NCBI RefSeq assembly: GCF_018294505.1
Contig: NC_057795.1
Coordinates: forward strand, 525,827,184 to 525,891,183
Source: Triticum aestivum
Lineage: Eukaryota > Streptophyta > Magnoliopsida > Poales > Poaceae
Direction of reading: 5' to 3'
Length of the DNA stretch: 64,000 nt
Below, in pieces: positions 1 to 9,123 of the stretch. Made by a program: the position numbers and the translations under genes. Every line of letters begins with the position of its first letter. The first letter of the stretch is position 1. The notes below the pieces were generated by a model. It was not told the DNA's origin. It did no database searches and saw nothing but the letters and a program-made list of their open reading frames with translations.

Positions 1-1301
1 AAGCAATTGCAATTTATCATAACATCGGAAAGAGTCAATATAAGAGCTTTTCAGCAAGTCCACATACTCAACTATCATTTAGTCTTTCACAATTGTTAAC
101 ACTCACGCAATACTTATGGTTATGGAGTTTTAATCGGACACAGAGAAAGATAGGGGCTTATAGTGTTGCCTCCCAACCTTTTACCTCAAGGGTAATGTCA
201 ACAATAATAGTTCATGCTAACTTACATCCAATTGGATATATACATATCAGGATCTTTCCAACACGAGGTGCTTGCCAAAGGATAAAATATACAAAGAAAA
301 TGTGAAGATCGCCATGACTCTTGATGTAAGACAAGAAGTAAAAGATAGGCCCTTCGCAGAGGGAAGCAGAGGTTGTCATGTGCCTTTTGGTTGGAAGCAC
401 GAAATCTTAATGCAAAAGAACTTCACTTTATATTGCCACTTGTTATACGGACCTTTATTATGCAGTCCGTCGCTTTTATTGCTTCCATATCACAAGATCG
501 TATAAAGCTTATTTTATCCACACTAAAAAGTCATACATATTTAGAGAGCAATTTTTATTGCATGAAACATGACAACTTACTTGAAGGATCTTACTCAATC
601 CATAGGTAGATATGGTGGACTCTCATGGCAAAACTAGGTTTAAGGATATTTGGAAGCACAAGTAGTATTTCTACATGGTGCAAGGAATTTGGCTAGCATG
701 AGGCGGAAAGGCAAGATCAACATGTTGGATGATCCATGACAATATACTTTAACTAAGATGTGAGAAAACATAACCCATTACGTTGTCTTCCTAGTCCAAC
801 ATCAACTCTTTAGCATGTCATACTTTAATGAGTGCTCACAATCATAAAAGATGTCCAAGATAGTATATTTATATGTGAAAACCTCTCTTTCTTTATTACT
901 TCCTATTAATTGCAACGATGACCAAAACTATGTTTGCAAACTCTAAACAACTTTTAATCATTATACTCTTTATATGTGAAGTCATTACTTTCCATAAGAT
1001 CAATATGATCTCTTTATTTCTTTTTACTCTTTTTATTCCCTCAAGATCATGGCAAGATAGCAAAGCCCTCGACTCAACACTAATCTTTATTATATATAGC
1101 TCACGGATTCGATTACGTAGAGGGATCATAAAGCAAAACTCAAAACTAATTCATACCAAAACTTTATTCTACTAGATCAAGATATTACCAAAAGGATTGA
1201 ACTAAGAAAAACGGTAAAGATAGGAGTGTGATAGTGATACGATACCAGGGCACCTCCCCCAAGCTTGGCAGTTGCCAAGGGGAGTGCCCATACCCATGTG
1301 A
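1..1301 (-). other. 3' noncoding region of GYP-A
   Basis: This AT-rich stretch holds no convincing ORF. On the minus strand it follows the extra ORF of GYP-A. Just after that ORF is a run reading CTTGGGGGAG on the minus strand (about 1255-1265), a signature also found after the late ORF of GYP-B (near 20755-20765). Bases 340-369 are identical over 30 bp to 19241-19270 in the equivalent region of GYP-B. The left LTR of GYP-A should lie beyond base 1. Confidence 0.6.
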
Positions 1302-1817
1302 TTATGTCCTCGGAGGTGGTGATGATGGAGTTGTTGATGATCTAGGCTTGTCGTCTGTCTTCCAAGGCATAGGCTCACCATCATAGAAGGATGACCGAGT
1401 CTCCGGGATCCTCAAATCTGCAGCCAAACTCATCCTCTTGAATCTATATTCATACTCACAGTTTTGGTTTTGCAGGTCATAGATCTGGGCTTGGAGGTGC
1501 TCGATTTTCTCATGAAGCTTGAAGATGGTCTCCCCAATGGTCTTGACGTCCAGCTTGTGGTTGTTGGTGAACTCCGCGATCACCATCTGGTTGGCGATGA
1601 GTCCACGTTCCACCATCCCTTGCCACTTGAAAACTTGTTGTTCCATTGTTTTGAGCTTTGTCTCCGCGCTTCCGGTACTCCTTGGTCCCTCAACATCGCG
1701 CATGTGCAGCACCCCCTCACGCATCTCAATGGTTTGAGGGTGATGTAGCACCTCCACGAGGTAGAGATTGATGACCCTCTCGAAAAACTTGTCTTTGGGG
1801 GCGCTTGAAGACGTCAT
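1302..1817 (-). CDS. Extra ORF downstream of pol in GYP-A, coiled-coil protein of unknown function
   Basis: The ORF is 171 codons, starting at the ATG complement at 1815-1817 and ending at 1302. It lies about 350 bp after the integrase stop on the same strand, the env-like position where Athila-type elements keep an additional ORF. The protein begins MTSSSAPKDKFF, contains a central helical heptad-rich region (about residues 50-130, with ETKLKTMEQQVFKWQ and KLHEKIEHLQAQIYDL), and ends in a Ser/Pro/Thr-rich tail. No signal peptide or membrane segment is visible, so it does not look like an envelope protein. Function is unknown. The frame is intact, unlike gag and pol of the same element, which may be chance or late selection. 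Confidence 0.6.
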   Translation of the reverse strand: MTSSSAPKDKFFERVINLYLVEVLHHPQTIEMREGVLHMRDVEGPRSTGSAETKLKTMEQQVFKWQGMVERGLIANQMVIAEFTNNHKLDVKTIGETIFKLHEKIEHLQAQIYDLQNQNCEYEYRFKRMSLAADLRIPETRSSFYDGEPMPWKTDDKPRSSTTPSSPPPRT

Positions 1818-1972
1818 GGTGCTCTAGCTCTGTCAGAAAAACAGCTCGAGATAAAGACAGAGGATATTTGCGTGATACGGTGGTCAAAACCTTTGGGAGA
1901 TTATATAATGAATTTTTACTGACCTAAAGGAGTAGCATGCAAGAAAATGGAGTCCAGAGAGCACACGAGGTG

Positions 1973-2026
1973 CCCACGAGGTAGGGGCGCGCTCAGGGGG
2001 GTAGGGCGCGCCCTCCACCCTCGTGG
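1973..2026. repeat. GC-rich hairpin box, copy 1 (GYP-A, after pol)
   Basis: The stretch from CCCACGAG to CTCGTGG has complementary ends and two GGCGCGC-type cores. Flanking ACACGAGG (from about 1963) and CCTCGTGT (to about 2037) extend the stem. It lies 144 bp downstream of the integrase stop on the minus strand. Similar boxes are at 18462, 28427, 32815 and 50158. Confidence 0.7.
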
Positions 2027-2169
2027 ACGCCTCGTGTCCTTCCCGGACTATTTCTTAGTTTCCTATTTTCTTAAATATTCCAAAATGGAGAAAAATTACT
2101 ATTATAACTGTTTTGGAGTCAGTTTACTTATCGTACCACATACCTATTCCTTTTTGGAATCTGAATGTT

Positions 2170-3207
2170 CTACAAAGTGTCCCTTATGTATTCCTCCGGG
2201 GTTACAGTTTCAATAACATTAGTTTCAACATTTATGGGGTTACGTGAGATATAATGTTTGATTCTTTGACCATTCACCACCTTCGGATTTGTACCTTCGA
2301 AGTTGTTGATTTTTATGGCACCGGAACGATAGACCTCCTCGATAATGTAAGGGCCTTCCCATTTAGAGAGAAGTTTTCCTGCGAAAAATCTTAAACGAGA
2401 GTTGAATAGCAACACATAATCACCTACATTAAACTCACGCTTTTGCATCCTTTTGTCATGCCATCTTTTAACTTTTTCTTTAAACAGTTTAGAATTCTCA
2501 TAGCCTTGGGTTCTCCATTCATCAAGTGAGCTAATGTCAAATAACCTCTTCTCACCGGCAAGTTTGAAATCATAATTGAGCTCTTTAATGGCCCAATATG
2601 CCTTATGTTCAAGTTTGAGAGGTAAATGACATGATTTCCCATAAACCATTTTATATGGAGACATGCCCATAGGATTCTTATATCAAGTTTCTTGGACCAA
2701 TTCTTTCTAGATCTATTAACAGTCTTTTGAAAAATTAATTTGAGCTCTCTATTACTCAATTCTACTTGACCACTAGACTGTGGGTGATATGGAGATGCAA
2801 TTCTACGATTAACATCATACTTAGTAAGCATTTTACGAAAGGCACCATGAATAAAATGTGAACCACCATCAGTCATTAAGTATCTAGGGACACCAACCTC
2901 GGAAAAATAACTTCTTTAAGCATCTTAATAGAGGTGTTATGATCAGCACTACTAGTTGGAATAGCTTCTACCCACTTAGTAATGTAATCAACAACAACTA
3001 AAATATGTGTATACCCATTAGAGGCAGGAAAAGGTCCCATATAATCAAAGCCCCAAACATCAAATGGTTTAATAACAAGAGAATAATTCATAGGGATTTC
3101 TTGACGTCTACTAATATTACCAATTCTTTGACATTCATCACAAGACAAGAAAAACTTACGGGCATCCTTGAAGAGAGTAGGCCAATAAAAACCAGATTGC
3201 AATACCT
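2170..3207 (-). pseudogene. Integrase of GYP-A (frameshifted)
   Basis: On the minus strand the conceptual protein starts at LQSGFYWPTLF and contains the second half of the HHCC zinc finger (CDECQRIGN). It continues with the DDE core: first Asp in WGFDYMGPF, second in MTDGGSHF, Glu in SSGQVELSNRELK. The C-terminal part includes MVYGKSCHLPLKLEHKAYW and a GKLLSKWEGPYII region. The three acidic residues survive, but the reading frame does not: it shifts near 2876 (one base missing before MTDGG) and again near 2670, where a short piece before the GMSPYKMVYG motif is lost. It would catalyse strand transfer of the element's cDNA. The start of the integrase is replaced at 3207/3208 by a gag fragment of GYP-B. 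Confidence 0.85.
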
Positions 3208-3345
3208 CTCTTCTTCGGAGTAGGTTTAGGAATAGGCTCAGGAGTTGGCTCAATTGGTTCAGGAATTGCCTCAGGAATTGGCTCATGAAGAGTCCAATTA
3301 TTTTCATTTGTCAACATATTATTCAATAACAATTCAGCTTGGTCG
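3208..3345 (-). pseudogene. 3' end of a truncated GYP-B gag, fused to GYP-A integrase
   Basis: The minus-strand sequence matches 30465-30600 in the LTR-to-LTR copy of GYP-B. It encodes the Pro/Glu-rich gag linker (EPIPEAIPEPIEPTPEP) and TPKKRG, then changes abruptly to integrase at the left end. It continues on the far side of TAT-1 at 16353. The junction near 3208 shows only about 2 bp of shared sequence, as expected for illegitimate recombination or deletion. Confidence 0.75.
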
Positions 3346-3350
3346 ACTGT

Positions 3351-4201
3351 TGTCGTGGGAACGAACACCTATGGGGCAGGGCCCCTTTCGGTCTGGTGGG
3401 GGGAGGAGATCGCACGAAGAGCGGATCGAGGCGAAGCACGCGAGCGATTTACCCAGCTTCGGAGCTCTCCGGAGAGATAATACTCCTACTGCTGGTTTGT
3501 GGTTGTATTATGTTCTTGCTCGGGAGCGTGAGTGTTCTTTGGTCTCGAATGCTTCGAACCCCCTCTACGTTGCGCATGGGCCTCCTTTTATATGCTCAAG
3601 GGGTCACCGACAGGTGGCAACATAGGCGAGGGCAAAAATGGAAAAGGAGTTGTGGTTGGTACAACTACCTGAACAGTGTATCCTACCTAACCCTGACGGC
3701 AGGGGACAAAGGCATTCAATGCCCGTCTGCGTCGCCCAAACAGTGTAGAAAAGGACCGTCAGGGGCGCCACCGCTCGCCACGATGGCAATCTTGTCAGCG
3801 CCGCTTGCCACCTCGCACCGCTGGCTACACAGCCTCTCGCCACGCGTGCCTGGAAAGGTCCCATGGCGACACGTTGATGGATGCGCTGGAGCGTGGGTAC
3901 AGAGTGGTGGCTTGTCGCAGCAAGAGCCTTGCCGCGGTCGTTGTCTTGTCGCGTCCGGAAGCTTGTCGCTCACCGGGCCTTGCCGGGACGCGCGGCGCGT
4001 CGCAGCAAGTTCCTTGAGATGTCTTGGTTGGCCTTCCCGGCAAGCTCCTCTTGCCGGGGCCTTGAACACTTTGTTCTTGAATGGCTCCAAAGGAACCACG
4101 GAGGACCTTGGCGGTCACCCGGCAAGCCTTGGCGCGGGATGCTGCGACTGCCCGTGCACACGTTCGGTATACTAGGGTACCCCTACTCTAGTACACCGAC
4201 A
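3351..4201 (-). repeat. 3' LTR of TAT-1
   Basis: This 851-bp LTR runs from TGTCGTGGGA to GTACACCGACA. It matches 15541-16347 and, in reverse orientation, the 917-bp LTRs of TAT-2, which carry extra short segments. It is rich in CTTGCCG/CTTGTCG and their complements. The polypurine side on the minus strand is GGCCCGGGGGCTCC just above 4201. Confidence 0.93.
3585..3592 (-). promoter_or_regulatory. LTR TATA box (TAT-1 3' LTR)
   Basis: TATAAAAG on the minus strand, followed by GGAGGCCCATGCGCAACG, is conserved at the same place in all four Tat LTRs here. It is the likely core promoter of the element's genomic RNA. Confidence 0.7.
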
Positions 4202-4409
4202 GGAGCCCCCGGGCCTGGGCCACACACGGTGCCGAGCGCTGTTGGGCTAGGCCCAAAACAGGGCGCGGGCACGCGTGGCCTGGGCCACGCCGTATCTTAC
4301 TCCATATCCACCGCGCCCTCCCTTAACGGCACGCGTCGAATGCGGCGTCGTGGGAGAGATCGTGGGTGGTTCTTTATTCGGAAAAAGCATAACGTTCGCC
4401 TTGTCCCTC

Positions 4410-4417
4410 TTTATAAG
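4410..4417 (+). promoter_or_regulatory. TATA box of the antisense gene in TAT-1
   Basis: TTTATAAG lies about 160 bp upstream of the ATG at 4578. The same TATA and its flanks (CCCTCTTTATAAGCAGGGG) are found before the corresponding ATG in TAT-2 (46670-46677, minus strand). It is between the 3' LTR and the gene, outside the LTR, so it could drive antisense transcription independently. This is inferred from conservation and spacing; no transcript data are available. Confidence 0.6.
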
Positions 4418-4577
4418 CAGGGGAAACAGGGGCAGTTCCCCCATCTCGCCAGTTGGTGTTTCCAATCTCAGAAATCTCCGCCGCTCCCCCTCCTCCCAAA
4501 GCCGAAAAGAGAGCGGCGCTCCGCCCCCATCGCCGCCGGTGCCACCAATGCCTTCGATCTCCCCCACCACCTCCGCC

Positions 4578-7500
4578 ATGGCTCCGAAAGCCGGGAAGGG
4601 CGTGAAGTCGGCCGAGGCGTTGCGGCTCGAGGCGCTGCGAAAGGATCAGGCCACTTTTCCTCCCGAGCTCGCCGCGAAGGAGCTGAGAGAGTGGTACTAC
4701 CTCTTCTGGTCGACGGAGACGCGAGCGCATCCGCGCACGAAGGTACTCTCCGCCACCGCTTCCGAACGGGCTCCTAACGGATACCCTTTCTTTGCGCTGT
4801 TCTTCTACTGCGGGCTCTGCCCGCCTTTCTCTGAATTCTTCTGTGATATCATGAACACCTACGGGTTCCACCTCCTTGACTTTACCCCCAATGTTGTTCT
4901 GACCATGGCAGTTTTCACACATCTCTGTGAAAACTTTGTCAGAGTCCACCCAAACGTAGCCCTTTTCCGCCACTTCTTCATGCCCCGGGTCGAGAGAGGG
5001 GAGCCCTTAGCTGGCGGGATCGCCTGGATCTCGAGAGCTGGCAAGAAGGAGTCGTATCTGGAAGGAGAGCTCCGCAGCAAGTGGGAGGAGTGGAGAGCAG
5101 AATGGTGCTGGATTGTTGAGGAGAACCCGCAGCCCTTCACCGCCCAGCGCCAAACCCCAGTAGTGCGCGGCAACGATTGGAGCACCCTGGCCGCGGATGA
5201 TGACAAGCTGAAGATTGCCATCACCCGAATCTTGCGCCTCAGGCTTGCCGGGCTCACTGTAGGCGCCATTGGTGCAGATTTTCTCCGCCTCCGCATCGCC
5301 CCTTTGCAAGAGAGGAGGAGACCCGCCTGGGAGTTTGGGGGTCCAGCGGATATCATGAGGCTGCGCCCGGGCCTCAACTTCAATTTTACTGTGCTGGAAC
5401 TGGATGCGATGCTCAAGGAGTTGTTCAAGAACGACCCTTAGCATCCTGAATGGTTTAGGTTGTCGGCGGGTGTCGTTCCGCTATGCAACAACTCCTCGCT
5501 CGACCGCATCCGTGCAATGATGCCGCTGTGCGTCTCGCATGGGCTTGTCCCAACTTGGCAAGAGCCTGTGGACGATGTTGTGCAGCAGTTCTTCGACGGC
5601 TTGGTGGAAGTGGCGGTCCGTGCTGACGAACGGAGAAGCCTCACCCGCGACACCACCGATGCGGAGATGCGGCGCATCGCCACCAGGGCGGAAGAGGTGG
5701 CGGCAGCCACTGCCACGGGCGAGTTTGGATTCACCGTGGAGGAGGCAGAGGCAGCCGAGGCGGCGAGCCTTGCCGATCGAGATGAGCTTGCCGGAGAGTT
5801 TGCCGGTGAGGGAGAGCTTGCCGAGCTTGAAGCCGAGTCGAGCGAGCCCGCCGAGGGTGCGAGCGGCCGGCCATCTTCAAGCGGCTTGCCGCAGGCAGAG
5901 CCCCCAGCGCAGCCCCCAGCTCCACCAAGAAGGCGTCTCCGCAGGACCGGGGACGTAGCAGGGCGTCAGACGGGTGAACAGCCGCCGCGCAGCGGGACAC
6001 GCTCTACCGCGGCAAGCACTGTTTCCGCGGGAGCGTCTCACGCCGCTGCGGCAACTGGAGCGGGGTCTTCCCGGACCGCCGCTTCTGATCCTGCCGCTGC
6101 CCCCGCCAAGCGGTCAAGGGAGCCCACTCCTCCGTATCGCCGTGCCGGAGGAGGGCCGGACTTCGACCTCTCCGCACTCAGCTCCGACGAGGAAGAGGAA
6201 GAGTAAGATCCTTTGTTGTATTTGTAGTTCTTCCATTCTTGATGTTTTTGTCTTGTATCTGATTTGCTTTACTCTGAACTTCTCAGGACCCTGGCCCAGA
6301 GAGCGGCGAAGAGAGCCAAGGCTCTGGTGATCGTCATCAAGGACGAGCCCACCGTGACGGTAGGGGGCGCGCCCGAGACCACCTTGCCGGACCCGGCAAC
6401 TACTCCCCAAAGCAGCCCCCAGCGTAAGTATCTGTTTACTTCCCGTTGTTGGGCGCGCATGGGTGCTCTTTATTTGCTGACAGCTGTCTTCTTGATTTGT
6501 GTAGGAGCAGAGCAACCTCACCAGGAGCAACCGGAAGCCGCCCCCGAGATGATATCTGCTTCAACTACGCCGCCAAGGGAGGATTCCCTGGCAAGGGAGC
6601 GTTCTCCGGCAAGGGAGAAGTCTCCGGAAGGGACAGTTCTCCGGCAAGGGATGGCACCAGCGACCCCCCAGTGGTGGAGCCCATGACTGAAGAGCCCAGC
6701 ACAGGTAATCCTCTTGCGCGAAAACTTCCCTTGTGTTTTTCTTCTTCTGGTCTTCTTTTTGGATTTTTGCTTGACTTTTTTCTCTCTCTTTCGGCCTTCA
6801 GATCCATCCTTCACGGAGCCGATGGAGACCGAGGCCACCGGCGAGGAGAACGCGCGCGGCAACACCGAAGACGCCGCCGCCACCGAGGAAGAGGCCGGCG
6901 CTGATGATCCTTCCGGTGAAGAGGCCGCCAAAGCTGCCGCCGCAGGAGCAGGCGAGGGATCTGGCGATCGCACTGACGGCCCCGAGGCCGCAGGAGCGCA
7001 AGGCGCTACGCCAACCGTCGATCCCTCTGCTGCCGCCACAGCGCCAGGCCTTGAAGAGCCCCAGCCCGGCGCCTATCTGAAGGCCGGTGACGGCGTCTTC
7101 ATCAAGCTCCCCTGGGCGTCAAGCTCCAGGGCGCCGGTCGAAGGAGAAGTCTTTGACGGAGAAGCGCTTGCTCCGCGGGGTTGACACTGGTTGACGCGCC
7201 AAGCAGCAGCAACGGCGAGCCTGAGGAGGAACAGCTGCTGCGGAGGTTGCCGTCACTCTACCGCGCCCGGCAAGCCAAGGTGGAATCCCGGGAAGCGCTT
7301 GTCGCGCAGGCGGGAGTGGATATTGAGAAACATGCGGAGGAGCTCCGGAGTTGCAACCAGGAAGCCCTCCGGTCCATTGCAGAGGAGCGGGCGCAGCTCG
7401 TCGAGGCGCGGAAAGCCTTCCTTCTCGAGAAGGCTGAAGCTGAAGAGCAATAGCGGCTTGCCGCTGAGGAGCTGTCTGCGCGGGAAGGTGAGTTGGCGCA

Positions 7501-8317
7501 GCGAAAGGTCAATCTGGACAGCCATGAGGAGGAGCTTGCTGCGCGTGAGCAAACACTTGGCGGGGCTCTCAAGGAGGCAAAGGATGCTGCCGCGGCTGCC
7601 GAGGCCGCCAAGAAGGAGCTGGATACGAAGGTGGTGCGGCTAGAGGCCGATCTCAAGGCGAGAGATGAAGAGCTTGCCGCGCTCCAGCATGAGCGCGAGA
7701 AGGACGCCCATGCCCACGGTGAGCTGCAGGGTCGTCTCGTTGAGAAGGGCAAGGAGCTGAGCGCCGCCAAGGACTCCAATGTTGATCTTGAGTTGAAGCT
7801 GGCTACTTTGACCAAGACGCTGGACGGCGCCAGGGAGCAGGAGGCGGCCTTGAAGAAGGAGATCAAGGCCAACGAGGAGCTGCTGGCGAGTGCTGACGCC
7901 ACCCAGAACACCCTCAGGGAGACTGTGGAACTCTGGACAGAGGGTCTCGTGAATATCGCCGCAGTCATCGACAGGGAGCTGGAGCAGCTGGGGTTGGAGG
8001 ACTTTGGGTATTCCTCCGATGAGAACCTCCAACCCAGCGCCAATCTCACTCTGTTCTTCAAAGGCGTGGCGACGGCCCTCCAGCGACTCCGGGAGAGGAT
8101 CCCAAAGCAGCTGGCCGACGAGTCGCGCATGATTTGTGCAAGAGTCCTGCAAAAGGTGTTGGTGAAGGTGGCCTTCCGCAACCCAAGCCTCAACCTCACC
8201 AACGTCCTCAAGAAGCTGCCGGCGGATGCCGATCTGGAAGAGCTCAAGGCCCTTGTCGCACCCATTGTGGACAAGGTGAACGCGGTCAGGAGAGTTGACG
8301 GCGATCGCGTAGATTAG
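4578..8317 (+). pseudogene. Antisense four-exon gene of TAT-1 ('putative gypsy-type transposon' domain plus coiled coil)
   Basis: The gene is encoded opposite to gag-pol. Exons are 4578-6202, 6287-6423, 6505-6704 and 6802-8317; all three introns (84, 81 and 97 bp) have GTAAG/GTAAT donors and CAG/TAG acceptors, and the phases match TAT-2. Exon 1 encodes a conserved globular domain (REWYYLFWSTETRAHPRT, ASERAPNGYPFFALF, CDIMNTYGFHLLDF), the type labelled 'putative gypsy type transposon' in plants, then an acidic Ser/Pro-rich tail. Exon 3 has SPARE repeats. Exon 4 encodes a long coiled coil and a conserved end (EDFGYSSDENLQPSA). Relative to TAT-2 it is broken by TAG at 5439 and 7451, a 1-bp deletion in exon 3 (near 6635) and one near 7165. 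Function unknown; similar antisense ORFs are reported for Tat elements. Confidence 0.8.
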
Positions 8318-9123
8318 GCCGCCTGTTTTCTCCTTTTCTTGCCGCTGCTAGTCATGTCACGAGAACAAACTATTAGAGCTGTGACAAGTTATCTTTGTAA
8401 TATAACTTTTATTTTGGGTATCGATTTCTATGTTATTTCCTTTACTTGATTCCTTCCTTTGTATGTTTTTACCCTACTCTTTTAGGGAACTTGTCGGCGC
8501 GGGCACCTTTGCCGTGAGCGTTGAGTGCGGAACGTGAGCAGCCTGCTGGCAGTGCTGCTACCGACAAGAAACCTTGTCGCAACAAGTCGCAGCACACTTA
8601 AGTTGTTGAGCGGACTCGAAACAAAGTAAGGGCGCAACTAGCTACGAGTTGGTTCCTCCGCGCACAGGTTTACCATACAAAGCACGGTCGCTCGAGGAAG
8701 ATAACTTAAAAAATTTAAAACTGATTGCTCAAATTTTGGCAACTTAGCTTTTCTGTCGTTTGCGTCCCGGTCAAGGCGAAACTTTCTTGAACGACGCCCG
8801 GTCCACACCATTATCTCCTCCTCCCCCCCCCTCCCGGCAAACTTGTGTGCGAGGGAACCTTCCCTTTTCTTGAGAAAAAGAAAGAAGAGAAAATAAAGAT
8901 ATGGAGCCTTATGGCTCGTTATCGCTTACCGGGGGTAGGTGCTGCACAAAATGTCAGATAACACATGCAAAAAATAGAAAGCATGAAACTGACAAGATAT
9001 GTGGAGCACATGAGCTTTATTTATGCATGGGGTCTACGCCCAGCTTTGTACAAAGGGTTACATGCAACAGCGGCAAGGCTTGTACAAAAGGTGGTTGCCG
9101 GAACAGGTTCCGGCAACCGCGCC
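8318..9123. other. Spacer between antisense gene and integrase of TAT-1
   Basis: About 800 bp without a supported gene. It separates two genes that converge, the antisense gene on the plus strand and pol on the minus strand, and so may hold both 3' ends. It contains CTTGTCG-type motifs, a pyrimidine/C run near 8816-8835 and an AT-rich stretch near 8390-8470. Most of the equivalent of 8655-9123 is deleted in TAT-2. Confidence 0.6.

Noticed and set aside
1302..1817. Reading the extra ORF of GYP-A as an envelope protein
   Set aside because: No signal peptide, transmembrane segment or cleavage-site-like pattern; it is a soluble coiled-coil-like sequence.
3339..4175. 278-codon plus-strand ORF and overlapping ORFs in the left Tat LTR
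   Set aside because: It lies inside an LTR; the same kind of ORF appears in all four Tat LTRs on both strands because of GC-rich composition. No domain is recognisable.
7258..8274. 338-codon minus-strand ORF, rich in Ser/Ala
   Set aside because: It is the shadow of the coiled-coil exon 4 of the antisense gene; alanine/glutamate codons read as serine/alanine on the other strand.
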